Below, piece after piece: positions 10,501 to 22,789 of a DNA stretch of 64,000 nt. The notes beneath the pieces are model-generated. The model searched no databases and was not told the DNA's origin. It saw nothing but the letters and a program-made list of their open reading frames with translations. The first letter of the stretch is position 1. Every line of letters begins with the position of its first letter. The position numbers were made by a program, and so were the translations under genes. Location of the stretch: positions 36,708,001 to 36,772,000 of the forward strand of contig JARDYH010000004.1 of the NCBI GenBank assembly GCA_029215795.1, in the 5' to 3' direction. The DNA comes from Anniella stebbinsi. Its lineage: Eukaryota > Chordata > Lepidosauria > Squamata > Anniellidae.

Positions 10501-10892
10501 GTAGATCGGTACTTCCTCCCTAATTCTTGAGACTTAAACACTACCACTAACCAAAGCATTTATTTATTTATTACATTTCTATACCTCCCAATAGCCAAAG
10601 CACGTCACTTTCAGCCCCACAAAGCTTGACCTTACCCCTGCAGAGCATGTGCTTCTTACAGCGGCTTCAGAAAACCTGCTTATTCTCTTGCACGGCGATA
10701 GGAACAATGAACACCTACTACAACTCTGTTTGGGTGCTGGTGGTCTGTCCTTGCAATGGCCTTTTGTAGCTATCATGCTTTTGGCAGGATCCATGAGAAC
10801 CCTGCCATCTCCAGGACATTTAATATATTAGGTGACAGCAAACCTGGATTTACTATGGAGTGCACACTCAACAGGGAGCCAAAAGCATGGTT

Positions 10893-11040
10893 TAGTACTT
10901 GGAATATTGGATTAGGATTGGAGAGCTCAGGTTCAAATCCTGACTCTGCTATGTAGCTCATTAAGTGGGTTTGTCCAGTCACTATCTCTCAGCCTCACCT
11001 ACTTCGCAGGGTCTTTGTAAAGATAAAAATGGACAGGAGA
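10893..11040 (+). mobile_element. tRNA-derived MIR-like SINE
   Basis: It has a tRNA-type B box (GGTTCAAATCC at about 10931-10941), then 'tgactctgctatgtagctcattaagtggg', 'cagtcactatctctcagcctcacctac' and an A-rich end. The same body appears at 57895-58205. The A-box region is decayed. Confidence 0.7.
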
Positions 11041-11043
11041 ACC

Positions 11044-11400
11044 AGTGCCGGCTGATGTTTTGGAAGGCCCTTGGGCAAGACCCCCTGAATGGGGCCCCTC
11101 CCTCAGTGAAGGTACCCTCTCACTGCCATTGCCACCATTTGCCCTTGTTCCTCATCTTATTTCTCATCCTTAATACCACTTTCTTGGGTGGGCTTGCTTG
11201 ATAGGAAGAGAGCCAGTGAGCAAGTATGAGATGGGATCTACTGTTCCTCCAGAGTAAGAGGCAGATGAACAACTTGGTTGCAGTGGGGAAGAGGTGGAGA
11301 AACTCCTAGACACTCTTGTCAGTGTGTCCTTGCTGGGATGTGGGCCCTTGGCAGGTGCCCAACCATACCGACCTTTGACACCAACCCTAAGGGGAACCAT
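11044..11400. repeat. Dispersed repeat G, copy 2
   Basis: Second copy of the family seen at 805-1185, with shared order of blocks ('cttgggcaaga', 'cctcagtgaaggta', 'gcttgataggaagagagccagtgag', 'gtgggcccttggcaggtg'). It abuts the SINE on its left. Confidence 0.5.
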
Positions 11401-13050
11401 GTGCCCTGCCTTTACCACCTTGGAAGTGTAGGAGAGCAGTTTAATCAATAAATAGTAAATAGCTGTACGATCTATGTATTTACATGAATGGGTTTATCTC
11501 TGCAACACGTTATATTTCAAAGTGTACAATCAAATGAGCCCCAGCCAGTATGGCCAGGGGTCAGGAATACTGGGAACTGTAGTCTAAAACATCTGGATGG
11601 CACCAGGTTGGGGAAAGATGCTCTCAGGAGTATGAGGGCAAATACTCAGAGCTTCATGTACTCTGTGAAAGAATGAACAAACAAACAGATCAGCACCAAG
11701 GTGACCCAAATCTGTATAAAGCCAACCTATTCTGTGATGTGAATAAATCAAGCAATTAAGCAAATTTGCATCCATCTGCTTAATTTGCATTTAGTTTGCT
11801 TCTGGTAAATAATTATGAGTAAATAACTAAGAGGCTCTGCATGGGAGGAGGATAAAAATGGAGTCTCATGAAATCCGATCCACTGCATGTCAGCAAGTGA
11901 GAAAGAATGGAGTGGAGTCTATTCTGTGTCCACCAAAGAGAGCGACAGTCATCCAGCTTTCACATTCAGATCCCAGGTGGAGGAAGAAAAAGGCTAGGAG
12001 ATACTTCTCAATTGGACTATTAGCTCTGAAAAGTAGACTTAAGATAAGTAGCAGTACTTATACCTCTCCTTGTTCTATTTGTAGGCTGCATATGTAAAAG
12101 ATGCAGGTTTTCAAAGAGAGTCTTCACAAATCAATATAACTTGTATCCTGCAAGTGTAGATACTTTGTGGAACACAACTAATAATCCAACTTCTACATCC
12201 TGAGGAATTTTAAAGAGTCTGAAGGAAAAATTGCCACCTCTTTCCCTTTGGATAGAACCATTCCATTTTAATGTTATTATTGTTTTTCTCATTCTTTTAT
12301 TGTGTTTTGTGGTTTTAAAGGATGTGCACCACCTCGGGAGACTTTCCCTTGAAAGGTGGAGTGTAAATCGTTTAATAAAATAAATAAATCAGGCTTCTCC
12401 TGGTTTCAAAGGCCTGTTCCCCATAGCCACTACAAATCCCCATCTGCCCCTCCACCGCCGCCCAATCTGAGGCCAGTTCATGCGAGTGAAAGGAAAATTC
12501 TCATAATCCGCATTCTGTAATATTCATCTGTTTTTGGAATAATGTCTACAATTATATGAGAGATTTGGCCCCACCCCCTCTTCCCCCGGACTTCTGGAAC
12601 CATCTCCAGCTAAACAGGGTTAAAATCCTCCACACGATCAGGAATCCTGATTGTGTAGGGTTCTTCATCACACAGACAAGCATAACTATATTCAGCTAAA
12701 CATCCCCATCAAAATGGGGGGGGGGGGAGTTGGGTTGAGGTGGGGCCAACGGGTATGTCCCCTCCATGATTAGACCTTTGAATGCCTAAAGAGGGCTGTG
12801 GTATCACATGTGTTAGGTCAAGCACTTGAAACATGTTATACAAAATCTTCCTCGTAACAGCATCCAACATTCCAGTGGAGGGCAGTTTTTGTAAACATGT
12901 GGAGCACACTTTAAAATTAAATCGCCCAGTTCAGTATTAAATCACAAAATAGCTGTGGCTGGCTTTTGTAAAGTGGGCTTTGCTGCATGAGCTAAAAACA
13001 TGGAAACCAGTCCTTTTCCCATGACCGAAACTGATTAGATTATTTGGGGT
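11401..13050. other. Intronic, minor LINE tail and MITE scraps
   Basis: Positions 11540-11610 contain a decayed family D MITE half. Positions 12290-12392 look like an L2-type LINE 3' tail ending in AATAAAATAAATAAAT. Positions 12716-12727 are a G(12) run. A small hairpin lies at 12630-12665 (ACACGATCAGGA/TCCTGATTGTGT). No gene is seen. Confidence 0.35.
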
Positions 13051-13171
13051 ACAATCCTATGCATGTTTAGACAGAAAAAAGTCCTACAGCATTCTGCAGC
13101 CAGCCAGGCTGGTTGGGGAATACTGGGAGTTTTAGGACTTTCTTCCTGTCTAAACATGCATAGGATTGAGC
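13051..13171. mobile_element. Palindromic MITE, family C
   Basis: Inverted ends CAATCCTATGCATGTTTAGA on the left and the complement on the right enclose 'agtcctac' and 'ggctggttggggaat' blocks. Further copies lie at 21034, 22300 and 37337, with a half copy near 50708-50777. Confidence 0.8.
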
Positions 13172-14403
13172 CCTAAATCACAGTACAAATAAGATCAACA
13201 GTGGTCATGTAGAATACACACAGGCTTATCATTACCTTCCCACCAAAACTCAGGGCCATTAAACTCTTCTTCATCAAGTTGTTATGGCTTTGGAAAGTGT
13301 TGTGTTAATATCTCAGTGAGTTCTACTCAAAAGTGGGTAAAGCCCCTCCCATCCTCTTTTTCTAAATGCTCCCAGTGTTGCCATCTTATTTATTATTAGA
13401 GATGATTACCCTGTTTTTCATCCCTTCATCATACAAGTGATACATTAGAGTGTTTGATGTGTCTATAGTTGCTTGAAGGTAACATAACAAAGATGAGGCC
13501 AAAGCACCAGCCTGGGCAGAGAAGAAAGCCCCAGGAAGAATGCCCCAGGGTAATAACACCAAGAGGACCATGGCGTCCCTTTAATCTTCAGATAGGCTTT
13601 TTCAAAGTTACAGGAGCTGGGCTAAAGGGGCTGCTAGGATTTACCTGAAGTAATGATACGATGAAAGAGACAGAGTGGAAGAAATTATTGACAAGAGTGC
13701 TATTCAGTAGCGGGGCAATGGATGAAAAGCCGGCACATTTCCCTGCTGAGTTCCTTTGACTTGCACCAACATGCAGCTGGGAAGATAATTTATTCAGTTC
13801 CCAACTATTCCCCCCCCCCAATACCTGCCCATAATGATGCCCAACCTGCCATTTGGGGAACCCAACATAAAACCTACAATTTCTTATCCTAAATAACTTT
13901 GTACAACTAGCATCATGATTATACCAGCAAATATTTCTCTACCTTGCCATCTGTTCTCCCCCCTCCCTCTCTCTTTCCTAATCTCTGAGGAAAAAGGTTT
14001 GCAAGGTTGGAGAAGTCTAAGTCAGGGGTCCCCAGCCTTTTTGGGGCAGTGGTCATATTTAGAATTTTGAAAGAGTGCTGTGGGTGCTCTCATAAAATGG
14101 CAGCCACAATGGGCATGGCTAGTCACAGCACAGTCATTTCCCAGAAGGCAAACTTAGTGTGACAAAAAGAAAAGTAACTTGCCAAATCACATAAGTGCAA
14201 GGCAGAGGTTGGTTCTGAGCTCCAAAACACAAAACCACTGTTTTGAATCTACATAAAGATGGTGGTGGAGGCCAGCCCCTCACTTTGAGGCATGCCAGTC
14301 TTCCAGGTTTTTTAAAAAAAATCTTAAGAAAATAAAATCAGGAGGGACAAGGAGTCTGGTGGGCGTCAAGAAAAGTGCTCATAGTCACACTGGAGACTCC
14401 AGG
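13172..14403. other. Intronic, nothing certain
   Basis: No gene or RNA feature is recognised. Positions 14025-14330 have degraded repeat character ('aggggtccccagcctttttggg'), which may be a transposon end. Confidence 0.35.
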
Positions 14404-14650
14404 TCTAAGAGCTTTTCTACCTGAGACTGTTAATTGCTGTATCTACTTTCAGGTTTGTTGCAGAATTGAGATCCAACTTGTATACAAAGAGCTTTTCCTT
14501 CCTTGCTTTTCCACTACTTAACCTTTAGGTGGTGCTGTGGTATAGTAGAATAGTGCAAATACACAAGTAGGAAAATACCTTTTCTTTCACTTTCAGAAAT
14601 AATGCCCCATTTTCCCTGCTCTAAAAAGAACTGGGAAAGTGCTTGAAACT
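14404..14650 (+). mobile_element. Repeat A, uninterrupted copy
   Basis: Related to 47629-47953 and, inverted, to 2163-3537. It starts TAAGAGCTTTTCTAC and contains 'gcagaattgagatccaa' and 'ggtggtgctgtggtatagtagaatagtgcaaatac'. The right end is truncated. It serves as an empty site for the 2248-3390 insertion. Confidence 0.65.
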
Positions 14651-15878
14651 GCAGGATCTACGGGGATAAGATTTGCCTCATAACATGCTCAATATCTACC
14701 AGTTATCCAAATTAGTTCTGTCACTCCATACTCAGTTTATCATACAGTAAATAGTCATCCGTATCCACTCTCAGATGCATTTGGAACTGAGTAAAAAAGA
14801 GCTTACTCTGCAAAGATGAGCAGGAGTCATATTGCAGAGAGACAAGCTGAAATTAATTTGCCAAAACAGTATACCTCAAAACTCTCCTCCAGGAATTTTG
14901 ATCACTTTTGGAATATTCTAATATCATTAATCAAATATGGTATATTTTGTGTCAGTTTCTGATATCCCACAGTACCTGTGATGCTATCCTTAGCAGGTTT
15001 GCATCCTTGCATCCAATGTTTCCATTAAAGCAAGACCAAATATTCCACCAGCATTTCCATAGGGTCAATCTTTTCACAGGGCCATTTTTAGGACAAAGGG
15101 TGTGTGTGTGTGTTTGTGCATTTTAGTGACTTTCAAGGGATGTCCCCAAAATCCATTAATTTTTATTGGGGGTGATTTCTGTTATTTAAATTGAGACAGT
15201 GGTGGATTTTGACCTTTATTTTTCTTTTCTTAAACCAGAAAAACAATATTTTGCTGCTGCTTCAAGTCGCAGGTGGAACTGTAGTCAAAGCAGCCTGGTG
15301 GTGTTTTGCTTTCCCACAGAATGGTCCAGTGGGGATAATGCTACATTGTAGATGCAAGGAACCCTGCTGAAGGCTGTTTTTTTATTTCTAATCTTTTAGG
15401 CACTGGTGCCCACACATTTCATGTGCCCCCCCCAAACAGGAGAAACTGGTTTGGTTCTGTACTCCGCCCTCCAATGGTTTGATTCCACACTCCCACCCTG
15501 TTTTAGTTGTGTGTGTGAATGACCCTGTTAAGATGACTTGCTAAACCATGGTGGTTAAGCATTTTGAGCTAAACATTAAGGCTTAGCATGTCATGTGAAC
15601 CATGACTTATAGTGTCGGGTGAACCATCCCTTACCATGGTGGCTACATAACCATGGGTTAAACGCTAACCATTTGCTGCAAAAGGAGCAGCCTAACCATG
15701 GCTTAGGGTGTCATCAGAACAGGCCACACATGTGTGTGTGCGGGTGTGTAGGAGACGTCTCACACTAGTTCGAGAGTGAATCCTGAGACTGGGGGAGTGG
15801 GGGGGGGAACCCATACCTATTCTATATTAGACCACAGATTCCACAGAGCACAGGAAGGCAGACTTCAGGATTTTCAGG
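14651..15878. other. Intronic, ACCATGG-rich repeat scraps
   Basis: Positions 15536-15720 contain several CCATGGTT/AACCATGG words at irregular spacing. Such words recur through 16480-16800 and 17750-18310, so this looks like remnants of one dispersed palindromic family. A short GT tract lies at 15100-15115. No gene is seen. Confidence 0.35.
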
Positions 15879-16068
15879 CAGTGGTTCCAATTCAGTGGGG
15901 CTGTGAAACTACACTAGGTTTCATTCAAAGTTCTAAAGGATCTATCCAAGGTGCTGAACCCAGGTTGGGAATTAGGTTCAGCACCGTGGATAGCTCTTTC
16001 TGACTGGTTCTGATGGGAACCAAGCTGATTCACAGCCAGGCTGAAATCAGAACCACCAGCCTCCACTG
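15879..16068. mobile_element. hAT-like MITE, family B
   Basis: 190 bp with CAGTGG... and ...CCTCCACTG ends and an inverted interior (TTCTAAAGGATCTATCCAAG against GTGGATAGCTCTTTCTGA-type sequence). Flanks TTTTCAGG and ATTTCAGG form an 8-bp duplication with one mismatch. Sister copies lie at 21343, 49662 and 53888. Confidence 0.8.
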
Positions 16069-16082
16069 ATTTCAGGATCCAT

Positions 16083-16108
16083 TAAAACAAAACAAAACAA
16101 AACAAAAA
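16083..16108. repeat. (AAAAC)n microsatellite
   Basis: Five tandem AAAAC units just right of the family B MITE. Confidence 0.9.
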
Positions 16109-16945
16109 CCTAGAATCCCGAGATCCATCAGCTGGAGCTAGATGTTCAGACAGGGGCAGAGACAATCACTACTGAAAACCATGAGCATAGAGTGGGATAA
16201 CCTGCATGTACAAATCCAAATCTGCATGTGAGTTACCAGAGATTAGAAATTGTAACCATCTAATTTAGACCTAAAAATGGCTCTCGTTTAAAGAATTGGG
16301 AGTTACAAACCTTTACTGGTCAGCTGCAAATCACCCTAAGAACTACAAGTAGAGCCTGATCTGTCTTCTGCCCACTCCTGTCATAGAGCATGACAAAAGC
16401 TTGGCCATGATGAATAGCCCTGGTTATGTTTGATAAAATAGGCCCCAATTCATATGAACAGGCAGGCTTATTTAAACCATGATGGGCTGCAGTGCATGTG
16501 GACAACTAGTTTGAATATTCAAGCCATGGCTGAAGCTTTTTGTGATGTCCAAACCTGGTGGGGGTGGTCTGCTGGCATTGTTAACAAACTACACAGAACC
16601 CATGAGGTGGTTTAGGGTCGTGATAAGCTGCGGTTGTGGCTTGAATATTTGAAAGTTGCCTGGCATGGACTGACAAGCGCCACAACCCACCATGGCTTAA
16701 ATAAGCTATAGTGAGTTGTGGTGATTATGCAAACAGGGTAGTTTGTAAACCACCCCAGCCACCCATCCTAACCAGGTTTGAACATTATGACAAACCATGC
16801 CCAATGAGGGTAATTATGCTAACTAGACTGGCATGTGCAGGGAGGGAAATTAAGCCACTGTGGCTTATTTTTCTTCTGTGATTGTGCGAACGTGGTATGG
16901 TCTCTATCTCACTTCACAAGGTGGAAATCTCAACACTGAACCTAC
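16109..16945. other. RALY intron, donor side of coding exon 2
   Basis: Contains ACCATGG/AACCA-rich repeat scraps (16450-16800). No further exon is recognised. Confidence 0.4.
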
Positions 16946-17018
16946 CTGTATAAGGCAGATGCTGTCCTCTTCAGCCCTTTTGGTCTGTTGGGCTTTGGTT
17001 CTCCAGCCATGTTTATAT
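16946..17018 (-). CDS. RALY: RALY coding exon 2 (73 nt)
   Basis: Minus-strand exon encoding, with the G left by the previous exon, D-INMAGEPKPNRPKGLKRTASALY and the first two bases of a Ser codon. This motif directly follows the RRM in RALY and related hnRNP-C family members. The INMAGEPKP...GLKR sequence with no extra residues before KR favours RALY over RALYL (which from memory reads PKPGNKR). The acceptor is a tract ending CCATTGCAG (AG complement at 17019-17020). The donor is CAG|GTAGG (GT complement at 16944-16945). The length is 73 nt, entering at codon phase 1 and leaving at phase 2, which fits both neighbours. The basic GLKR segment lies at the C-terminal edge of the RNA-binding region. 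Confidence 0.95.
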
Positions 17019-19351
17019 CTGCAATGGATAACAATTTGGAATTAATGCTGCATTGTTCCCTTTCTGTCTCTAATGCAGCAGAAATTAAAAACAAATCCAA
17101 GCTGCCTTGATCACTACTGTTGTAATACAGGTTTTCAGCTTTTGTACTAGGCAATGGCTATTTGCATATCTTTAAATAAATCAGCAAGGGAACAGTTGAC
17201 TTTTTTCTTTTCTGAAAAGTATAAAAGCTATCATGCTTTATGCAAAGATTTTCAACTTGGACTTTGAGATGACTTACAGTTTACTAAACAAAAGCTACTA
17301 CTTAGGAAGGTTGCAGACATAATGCTACCTAACAGTCTAACCAGGGTAAGGAGATCAGGGGATTTCTCCATGTGGGGAAAGCCCCGCAGTGGCTGTGGAT
17401 CTGTGCCCCGTCAGTTAGACAACGCAGGCACACATTCGCAGCCATCACATGCTCAGTGGCCAATCCAGGGCCAACCTGGGGGTGGAGCCTGGTGGAAGGT
17501 GACCAGCAATTGGTCTCCTTTCACAAGGAGGAGGGTGGAGGTGGTTGCCCAGAAACCCCATGCTCCCGCCTCAGCATCAAGAATACCTGACGCAGCCCTG
17601 GGAGAGGGAAAGTGTGGGTTGAGGAGGGAAGCGGTGCCCATCCGGCACTGTGAAGACAGTCTCCAGGAGCACCTTTTGGTGTGCATTCTTTTCCATTCCC
17701 TCCCACCCTCTCTCATGCAAATTCCCTCCTCATTTCACTTTTCTGAAATTAATCATGGTTAGTGTTACATCTGCATTAGTACTTTCAGCAACCATTTTTC
17801 CCATTTATTTAAAACATTATTCCCTGCTATTCCGCAAGAAATGTCCAAATCAGCCAACAACAGTTCAAACATCAAAACCAGAAATAACAACAATAACCAT
17901 GGTTAGCTCCAAATCACAGTTTGCGACTGTGCTTAGAAGTAAATTTGCAAATCATAATTCATGAAAACTCTGGTGCAGTTTTCATACTAACTATGGTTAG
18001 CTTTGGGAAAGGAAGAGGAATTAGTGTAGGAGGGAAGCAACATGAGAACTCATGGGCTGTCCTGATTTTTTAACCATGGTTATGAGATCAGGCAGGATTA
18101 TATCTGCACCAGCAAATAGCCTGGTTTGTGTACAAACCAGTTTTCTTGATTCAGATGAAATGAGAAACTGTGGCTTGTTGCAAACTGTGAATGGAAGCAT
18201 CTCATCTCCTCCCCTCATGTGCAAGGGGGGGGGCAAAAGGGAGTTGGAGCTCACAAGCTGCAACTCATGTATGTAACAAACCATGGTTTGTTGTTATGTC
18301 TGAACCAGGTCTCCCTCATTCTCTCCTTCCATCCCTCAAATCTCCTCAAATCAAATCAGTACACAAACTGGTTCATTAAGGATTCAGCACCCTACAATGG
18401 CATGGCTATTACAGGGATTTTATAGTCTGCCTTCACACTACTGTAAAACTGAATGCCAAACAGAGAAAAGTTTATTCATGCTCCTTATAGAGCATGCAGA
18501 AAGGATGCTCATGCTTCTGAAATCTCCTTTCCACTCAGCCCATGTTAAAGGCTGTGCTGGGTGCAGAAGCATGCCTGAGGTCACCCAACATGATCTCATG
18601 CCTGAGGCCACCCGGCATGATCAGTTTCCAATTCCAGCAATGGGAGAGAATGAGATTTCTTTCATCTGCTAAGAAAACCTCAGCTCTGAGTCTCCATATG
18701 GAAGGGGTGAGTGAAACGTGAGGATAGGGCAGCACGTCCAATTTTCATAGTTGGCGTGGAAAACCGAACAAAGTAATTCCAAGCACAAAGGCGCTGCTTT
18801 ATAGAAGCAAAGCATAAGGAAAGGCAATGCACCCTTCCATCCTGCTTTTTCTGAAAAAGCAGGGGGGAAATCCACATGCTTGGCAGAGCTTTCCACAAGG
18901 CTCTTCTTGCTTCAGCCTCCCCCCCCCCCCCCATGGCAACATACACACTGGGATGTTGCCAGCACCAAGATTACAGTGCCACAAATGACAGATGTCCTTC
19001 CTTTCCAAGCTAAAGCGACTGACAAATTGAACAGGACCCTGCCAATATCACAACAGGGGGAGTTGCCAGGAAGCAAAGTAGTTGTTGTACAGAAACACAG
19101 GGCAGAAAGAGAACAGTAATGGAAATGTTGAGTGGCCAACCTACAAGGCAGCCCCCACAAGTGGTACACCCCAATTGTGCAGTAGGGTAATTTTAAGCCC
19201 TGGATTTAATGATTTTATGGGGCGGGGTTTAGATGGCCATGTGTGTTACTAACATGTCTCTTCCCCCTCTCAGTGCAGTCCCACACATTCTAATTGCTTC
19301 TAGATTCCTAATATGTTAGAACAACAACAAAAGTGTTTGTCAACCCTGATT

Positions 19352-19352
<1 letters not shown>
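17019..19352. other. RALY intron, acceptor side, repeat scraps
   Basis: Upstream intron of coding exon 2. Positions 17350-17640 share short blocks with 6500-6800 ('gaaa.gccccgcagtggctgtg'), so both are fragments of one dispersed repeat. Positions 17750-18310 contain AACCATGG words. C(14) lies at 18919-18932. No additional exon or RNA gene is seen. Confidence 0.35.

Positions 19353-19393
<41 letters not shown>
19353..19393. repeat. (AAT)n microsatellite
   Basis: Thirteen to fourteen uninterrupted AAT units. Confidence 0.95.
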
Positions 19394-19464
19394 TAGTAAA
19401 AGATAGCATGACTTGGCAAAGCTTGTCATGTTCATCTAGAAAAACCACCACAAATGAGAAAATT

Positions 19465-19502
19465 TGATGATGATGATAATAATAATAATAATAATAATAA
19501 TA
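19465..19502. repeat. (ATG)n(ATA)n microsatellite
   Basis: A few TGA units followed by about nine TAA units. Confidence 0.95.
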
Positions 19503-19746
19503 TAATTTGAACATATGCAGTTTGGCATTTTAAACTGACTGAAATCATAGTACCATTATGACCACAGGAATAAGATGGATTTGGCGTCTGCTGCCCTGAT
19601 GTACTCCTCACCTGCCACTCTACAGGTGGTCATGTGGGAATCTCTGGGCTGCAGAGTCCTGTACTGTGACCCCAAGCTCCATCGCTAGATGCCTCACTGT
19701 CACACCCCATTAGAGCATATGGCACTGCTGTACAGGGCAAAGAGGG

Positions 19747-20054
19747 TGTTCAATCTCAGGCCTGTGGGCCAAATATAGCCCTCCTGGGGTCCCAATTGTG
19801 CCTTCTGGGGTGGGCAAGTCCACTTCCCTGGGCATCTCCTAAAACTTAGTCACTGGCAGTAAGAGCGCTAAGAGAAAATATGCTGATATTTGTTTTGTAG
19901 TTTTGTATTTTGGGCATGGCCCCTTTGCCCTGCCCCCTTGCTTTGCCCCGCCCCTTTGCCTTTGGTCCTGCCCACCCCTGGAATGCAGCCTCCAAGACCT
20001 TCTCCAAAATTGAATTCAGCCTTGAGGCTGAAAGAGGTTCGACACCCCTGGCTA
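19747..20054 (+). mobile_element. Dispersed repeat J, copy 1
   Basis: Blocks 'gggtgttcaatctcaggcctgtggg', 'ccctcctggggtcccaatt', a tract of 'tttgccccgcccc' words and 'aaaattgaattcagccttgaggctgaaagaggttcgacacccctg'. The second copy at 53828-54372 is interrupted by a MITE. The ends resemble each other inverted (AGAGGGTGTTCAA against TTCGACACCCCTG), suggesting a DNA transposon. Confidence 0.6.
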
Positions 20055-20990
20055 TGTCAATCAATATTTATTACAGTCACAAGACCAGCAGAAACAAAAC
20101 AACACTACAGGCGCATATAGTATTCCCAGAGCCAACAAAGTAGAATGGGACTATAAGTATAGTAGTAAATAAACAGTCAATTAATTGAGTATACATTATG
20201 CATGTCCCCCACATTTTAAGAAATTAAAACATTATCACAGTCAGATGTTATCATCCCATGCTGACAGGCAATTGCAGCAGCACAAAATCTAGCCACCTTA
20301 AAAGTTATCTGAGAATTCTGGTTGGCCAGAAGATAATCTATATAGAACACATCAGATCTCCCAGGTATTCCTTGTAAAACAGGAGTAATAAAGACATGCT
20401 GAAAATCACAATAAAAAGAACAGTACAACAATACATGGCCCACAGTTTCTATCATATCAGCTTTACAAGGGTATAGGTGCTCAGAGTATGAAATATTATT
20501 GTATTTACCCTCCAAAAATGCAGAGGGAAGCACATTGAACTTAGCCAGCGTAAACGCTTTCCTGTATTTTGGGATAGTTAAAAGAGTTAAATAGGTTGCA
20601 GGTAAACAACCTGCCCCCTATCTCTAAATTCAGGATATAGGGTTGCTGCTCTTATAAGGTCTTGTAGCACAATGTCCCCAATAAGCTGGCGTATAACCTC
20701 TTTGGCTTTTAACAAACCTAAGGCCAAAATGGCATTTTGCGAGAGACCCATTTTGCATAGTTTCCCAATCAACAGCCCTTTTCCATTTAGACTGGAATAC
20801 ATCAGTCAAAGTCAAAGGGGCCAAGCTTTGAGGGTTCATGTTTCCTAAGCAGTAGACTAGAGGCGCAGCCACTCCAAGGCATCAAGAGCTGTGTATAGGT
20901 TAGTATACTTCACATTACAGTGTTAAGTTCCAAAACCCTTTGGAAAAAGCATGATTATATTGCTCTGTGCTATTTGCCACAAGTGATTGT
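20055..20990 (-). mobile_element. Degenerate LINE ORF2 C-terminal remnant
   Basis: On the minus strand, frame-shifted stretches carry a LINE-type C-terminal pattern. Near 20440-20510 is CKADMIETVGHVLLYCSFYCDF, matching the Cys-x-Glu-Thr-x-His-x-Leu-x-Cys zinc-knuckle-like motif seen in several non-LTR clades. It is followed by PGRSDVFYIDYLLANQNSQITFKVARFCAAAI. Upstream pieces at 20590-20870 are in other frames, so the copy is broken. The clade could not be assigned. Confidence 0.6.
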
Positions 20991-21033
20991 TCTCTTACCT
21001 GTATCAAAGTGATAGGGCTTCATAAATAGATTA

Positions 21034-21152
21034 AGGCAATCCGATGCATCTTTAGACAGAAACAAGTCCTACAACTTTCAGCGTGCCCTTGCTGGCTGGA
21101 GGATAATGGGAGTTATAGGACTTTTTTTTGTCTAAATATGCATCAAATTGTA
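21034..21152. mobile_element. Palindromic MITE, family C
   Basis: Ends GGCAATCCGATGCATCTTTA and the inverted TAAATATGCATCAAATTGTA enclose 'agtcctacaac' and its inverse. Diverged copy. Confidence 0.75.
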
Positions 21153-21342
21153 TCCTAAGATTCATAAAAGATTGGGGAAGGCTGCAGGGAGATGGAGAGG
21201 AAGGGGAAGCCCCATTGTGCAAGCAGATGTCCACTCATGAGTTCTTGGATGTTGGTCAAGCAGGCAGGCATTTCACATCAAACACAATGCTTTTAAATGG
21301 AGTCCAAGCATTCAGGTTCCAGTAATAACCAAGGACTGTGCC

Positions 21343-21531
21343 CAGTGGAGTCTGGAGGCTCCAATTTTGGTGATGCTGTAAATCTATTCTAAGTTTCACT
21401 CAGAACAAGCCAGAACTCTAAAGAAGCTATCCAAGATACTGAACCTACCCCCAAAATAGGTCCAGTACCTTGGATAACTCCGTTAGAGTTCTGGCTGGTT
21501 CTGATTGAAATCCAGCTGCCAGCTTCCACTG
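21343..21531. mobile_element. hAT-like MITE, family B
   Basis: CAGTGGAGTCTGGAGGCTCC on the left and AGCTTCCACTG on the right, with mirrored 'gccagaactctaaag' and 'gttagagttctggctggtt' blocks. Flanking duplication is decayed (5 of 8 positions). Confidence 0.75.
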
Positions 21532-22299
21532 GTTGTGTCCGATGAGAGTCTAAAGAAAATTTCAGTGGTTCTCCTCTGAGTAGGACTAGCACTGGATACA
21601 ACTCTCAAGTGTGGGAAAAATCAAATGACTGTATATGCAGGTACAAACGAACCCCATTTGGCCTGGCACAAACCACATTTCAGTACTGCTTCACCTTTGC
21701 ATAAGGGGAATGTGACAACCAGGGAAGCAATGTGCGTCATTCTGAATAACATCAACACTCCCCTCTCCCCACCCAAAAAGAGATTGCTGCTAAGTAAATT
21801 ACAATATCTATTGTTTTGAGGGATGGCGCCGTGTTGGAGTCCTTATTTCAGGTTGTTACACCAGACTTTGCGCAGGTTGGGAATAGGTTTTGAGCCATTG
21901 CCCAGGCATGTCTAGCACCCCCGCTGCCTTCAATATCACCACCACCTGCTGGGAGATCAAAAATGCCAATTTCTGATTGAAAAAGCTACCTTCAACAACA
22001 ATTCTCAGTTTATGCCTGGTGACAAAAGGCTTCTCAGCAGGTGACATTTCAAAGCATTGTGCAAAAAAGGGTTACGCTGAGAAACAGTTCGTTTCAGGCA
22101 AAATTGGTATTGAGATGGATTCTGTCAGTATTCTAGGTGGTTGCCTGGAGCCTTACCGCACACCGGCAGCTGAGGTTCGAGTCACGTGTAAAAGGTTGGT
22201 TATTACAATACCAGTTAAGATATGGAAAGACGGTGCTCCCTTACTTTACGCTTGAGACTAAAATGGGTTGTATGGACCAAACTACATACTATATTAAGA

Positions 22300-22453
22300 A
22301 TGCAATCCTATGCTTGTTTAGACAGACAAAAGTCCTACAGATCCCAGCATTCCCCAGCCAGCAATTGTAAGACTTTTGGCTGTCTAAACATGCTATCTGG
22401 GGAATGCTGGGAGCTGTAAGACTTTTGTCTGCCTAAACAGGCATAGGATTGTG
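22300..22453. mobile_element. Palindromic MITE, family C, rearranged
   Basis: TGCAATCCTATGCTTGTTTA at the left and the inverted GGCATAGGATTGTG at the right. An extra internal copy of the 'gacttttg.ctg.ctaaaca' end makes it slightly longer than sister copies. Confidence 0.75.
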
Positions 22454-22567
22454 TCCTGAATGTGTTTGCTGCATCAATGAAAGCAACAGATAAGCAACAC
22501 AACAATAAAATTGGTCAATAAATAAAAACAGAGACAAAGAGATAATCAGAATTAGGTCAGTTAAACC

Positions 22568-22744
22568 TAAGGTGACCATATGGAAAGGAGGACAGGGCTT
22601 CTGTATCTTTAACAGTTGCATAGAAAAGGGAATTTCAGCAGGTGTCATTTGTATGCATGCAGCACCTGGTGAAATTCCCTCTTCATCACATCAGATAAAG
22701 CTGCAGGAGCCCTGCCCTGACCTCCTTTCCATATGGTCACCCTA
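22568..22744. mobile_element. TAGGGTGACCA-group MITE
   Basis: 177-bp inverted-repeat element with ends AAGGTGACCATATGGAAAGG and the complement of CCTTTCCATATGGTCACC. The interior contains 'acagggct.ctgtatctttaacag' and its inverse. The same end type bounds 2248-3390, 23264-23577, 24870-28403, 28676-28993 and 38926-39198. Confidence 0.85.
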
Positions 22745-22789
22745 TAAACACAGAACTAAACAACAGAGAAAACTGCAAGGTAGTTTAAA

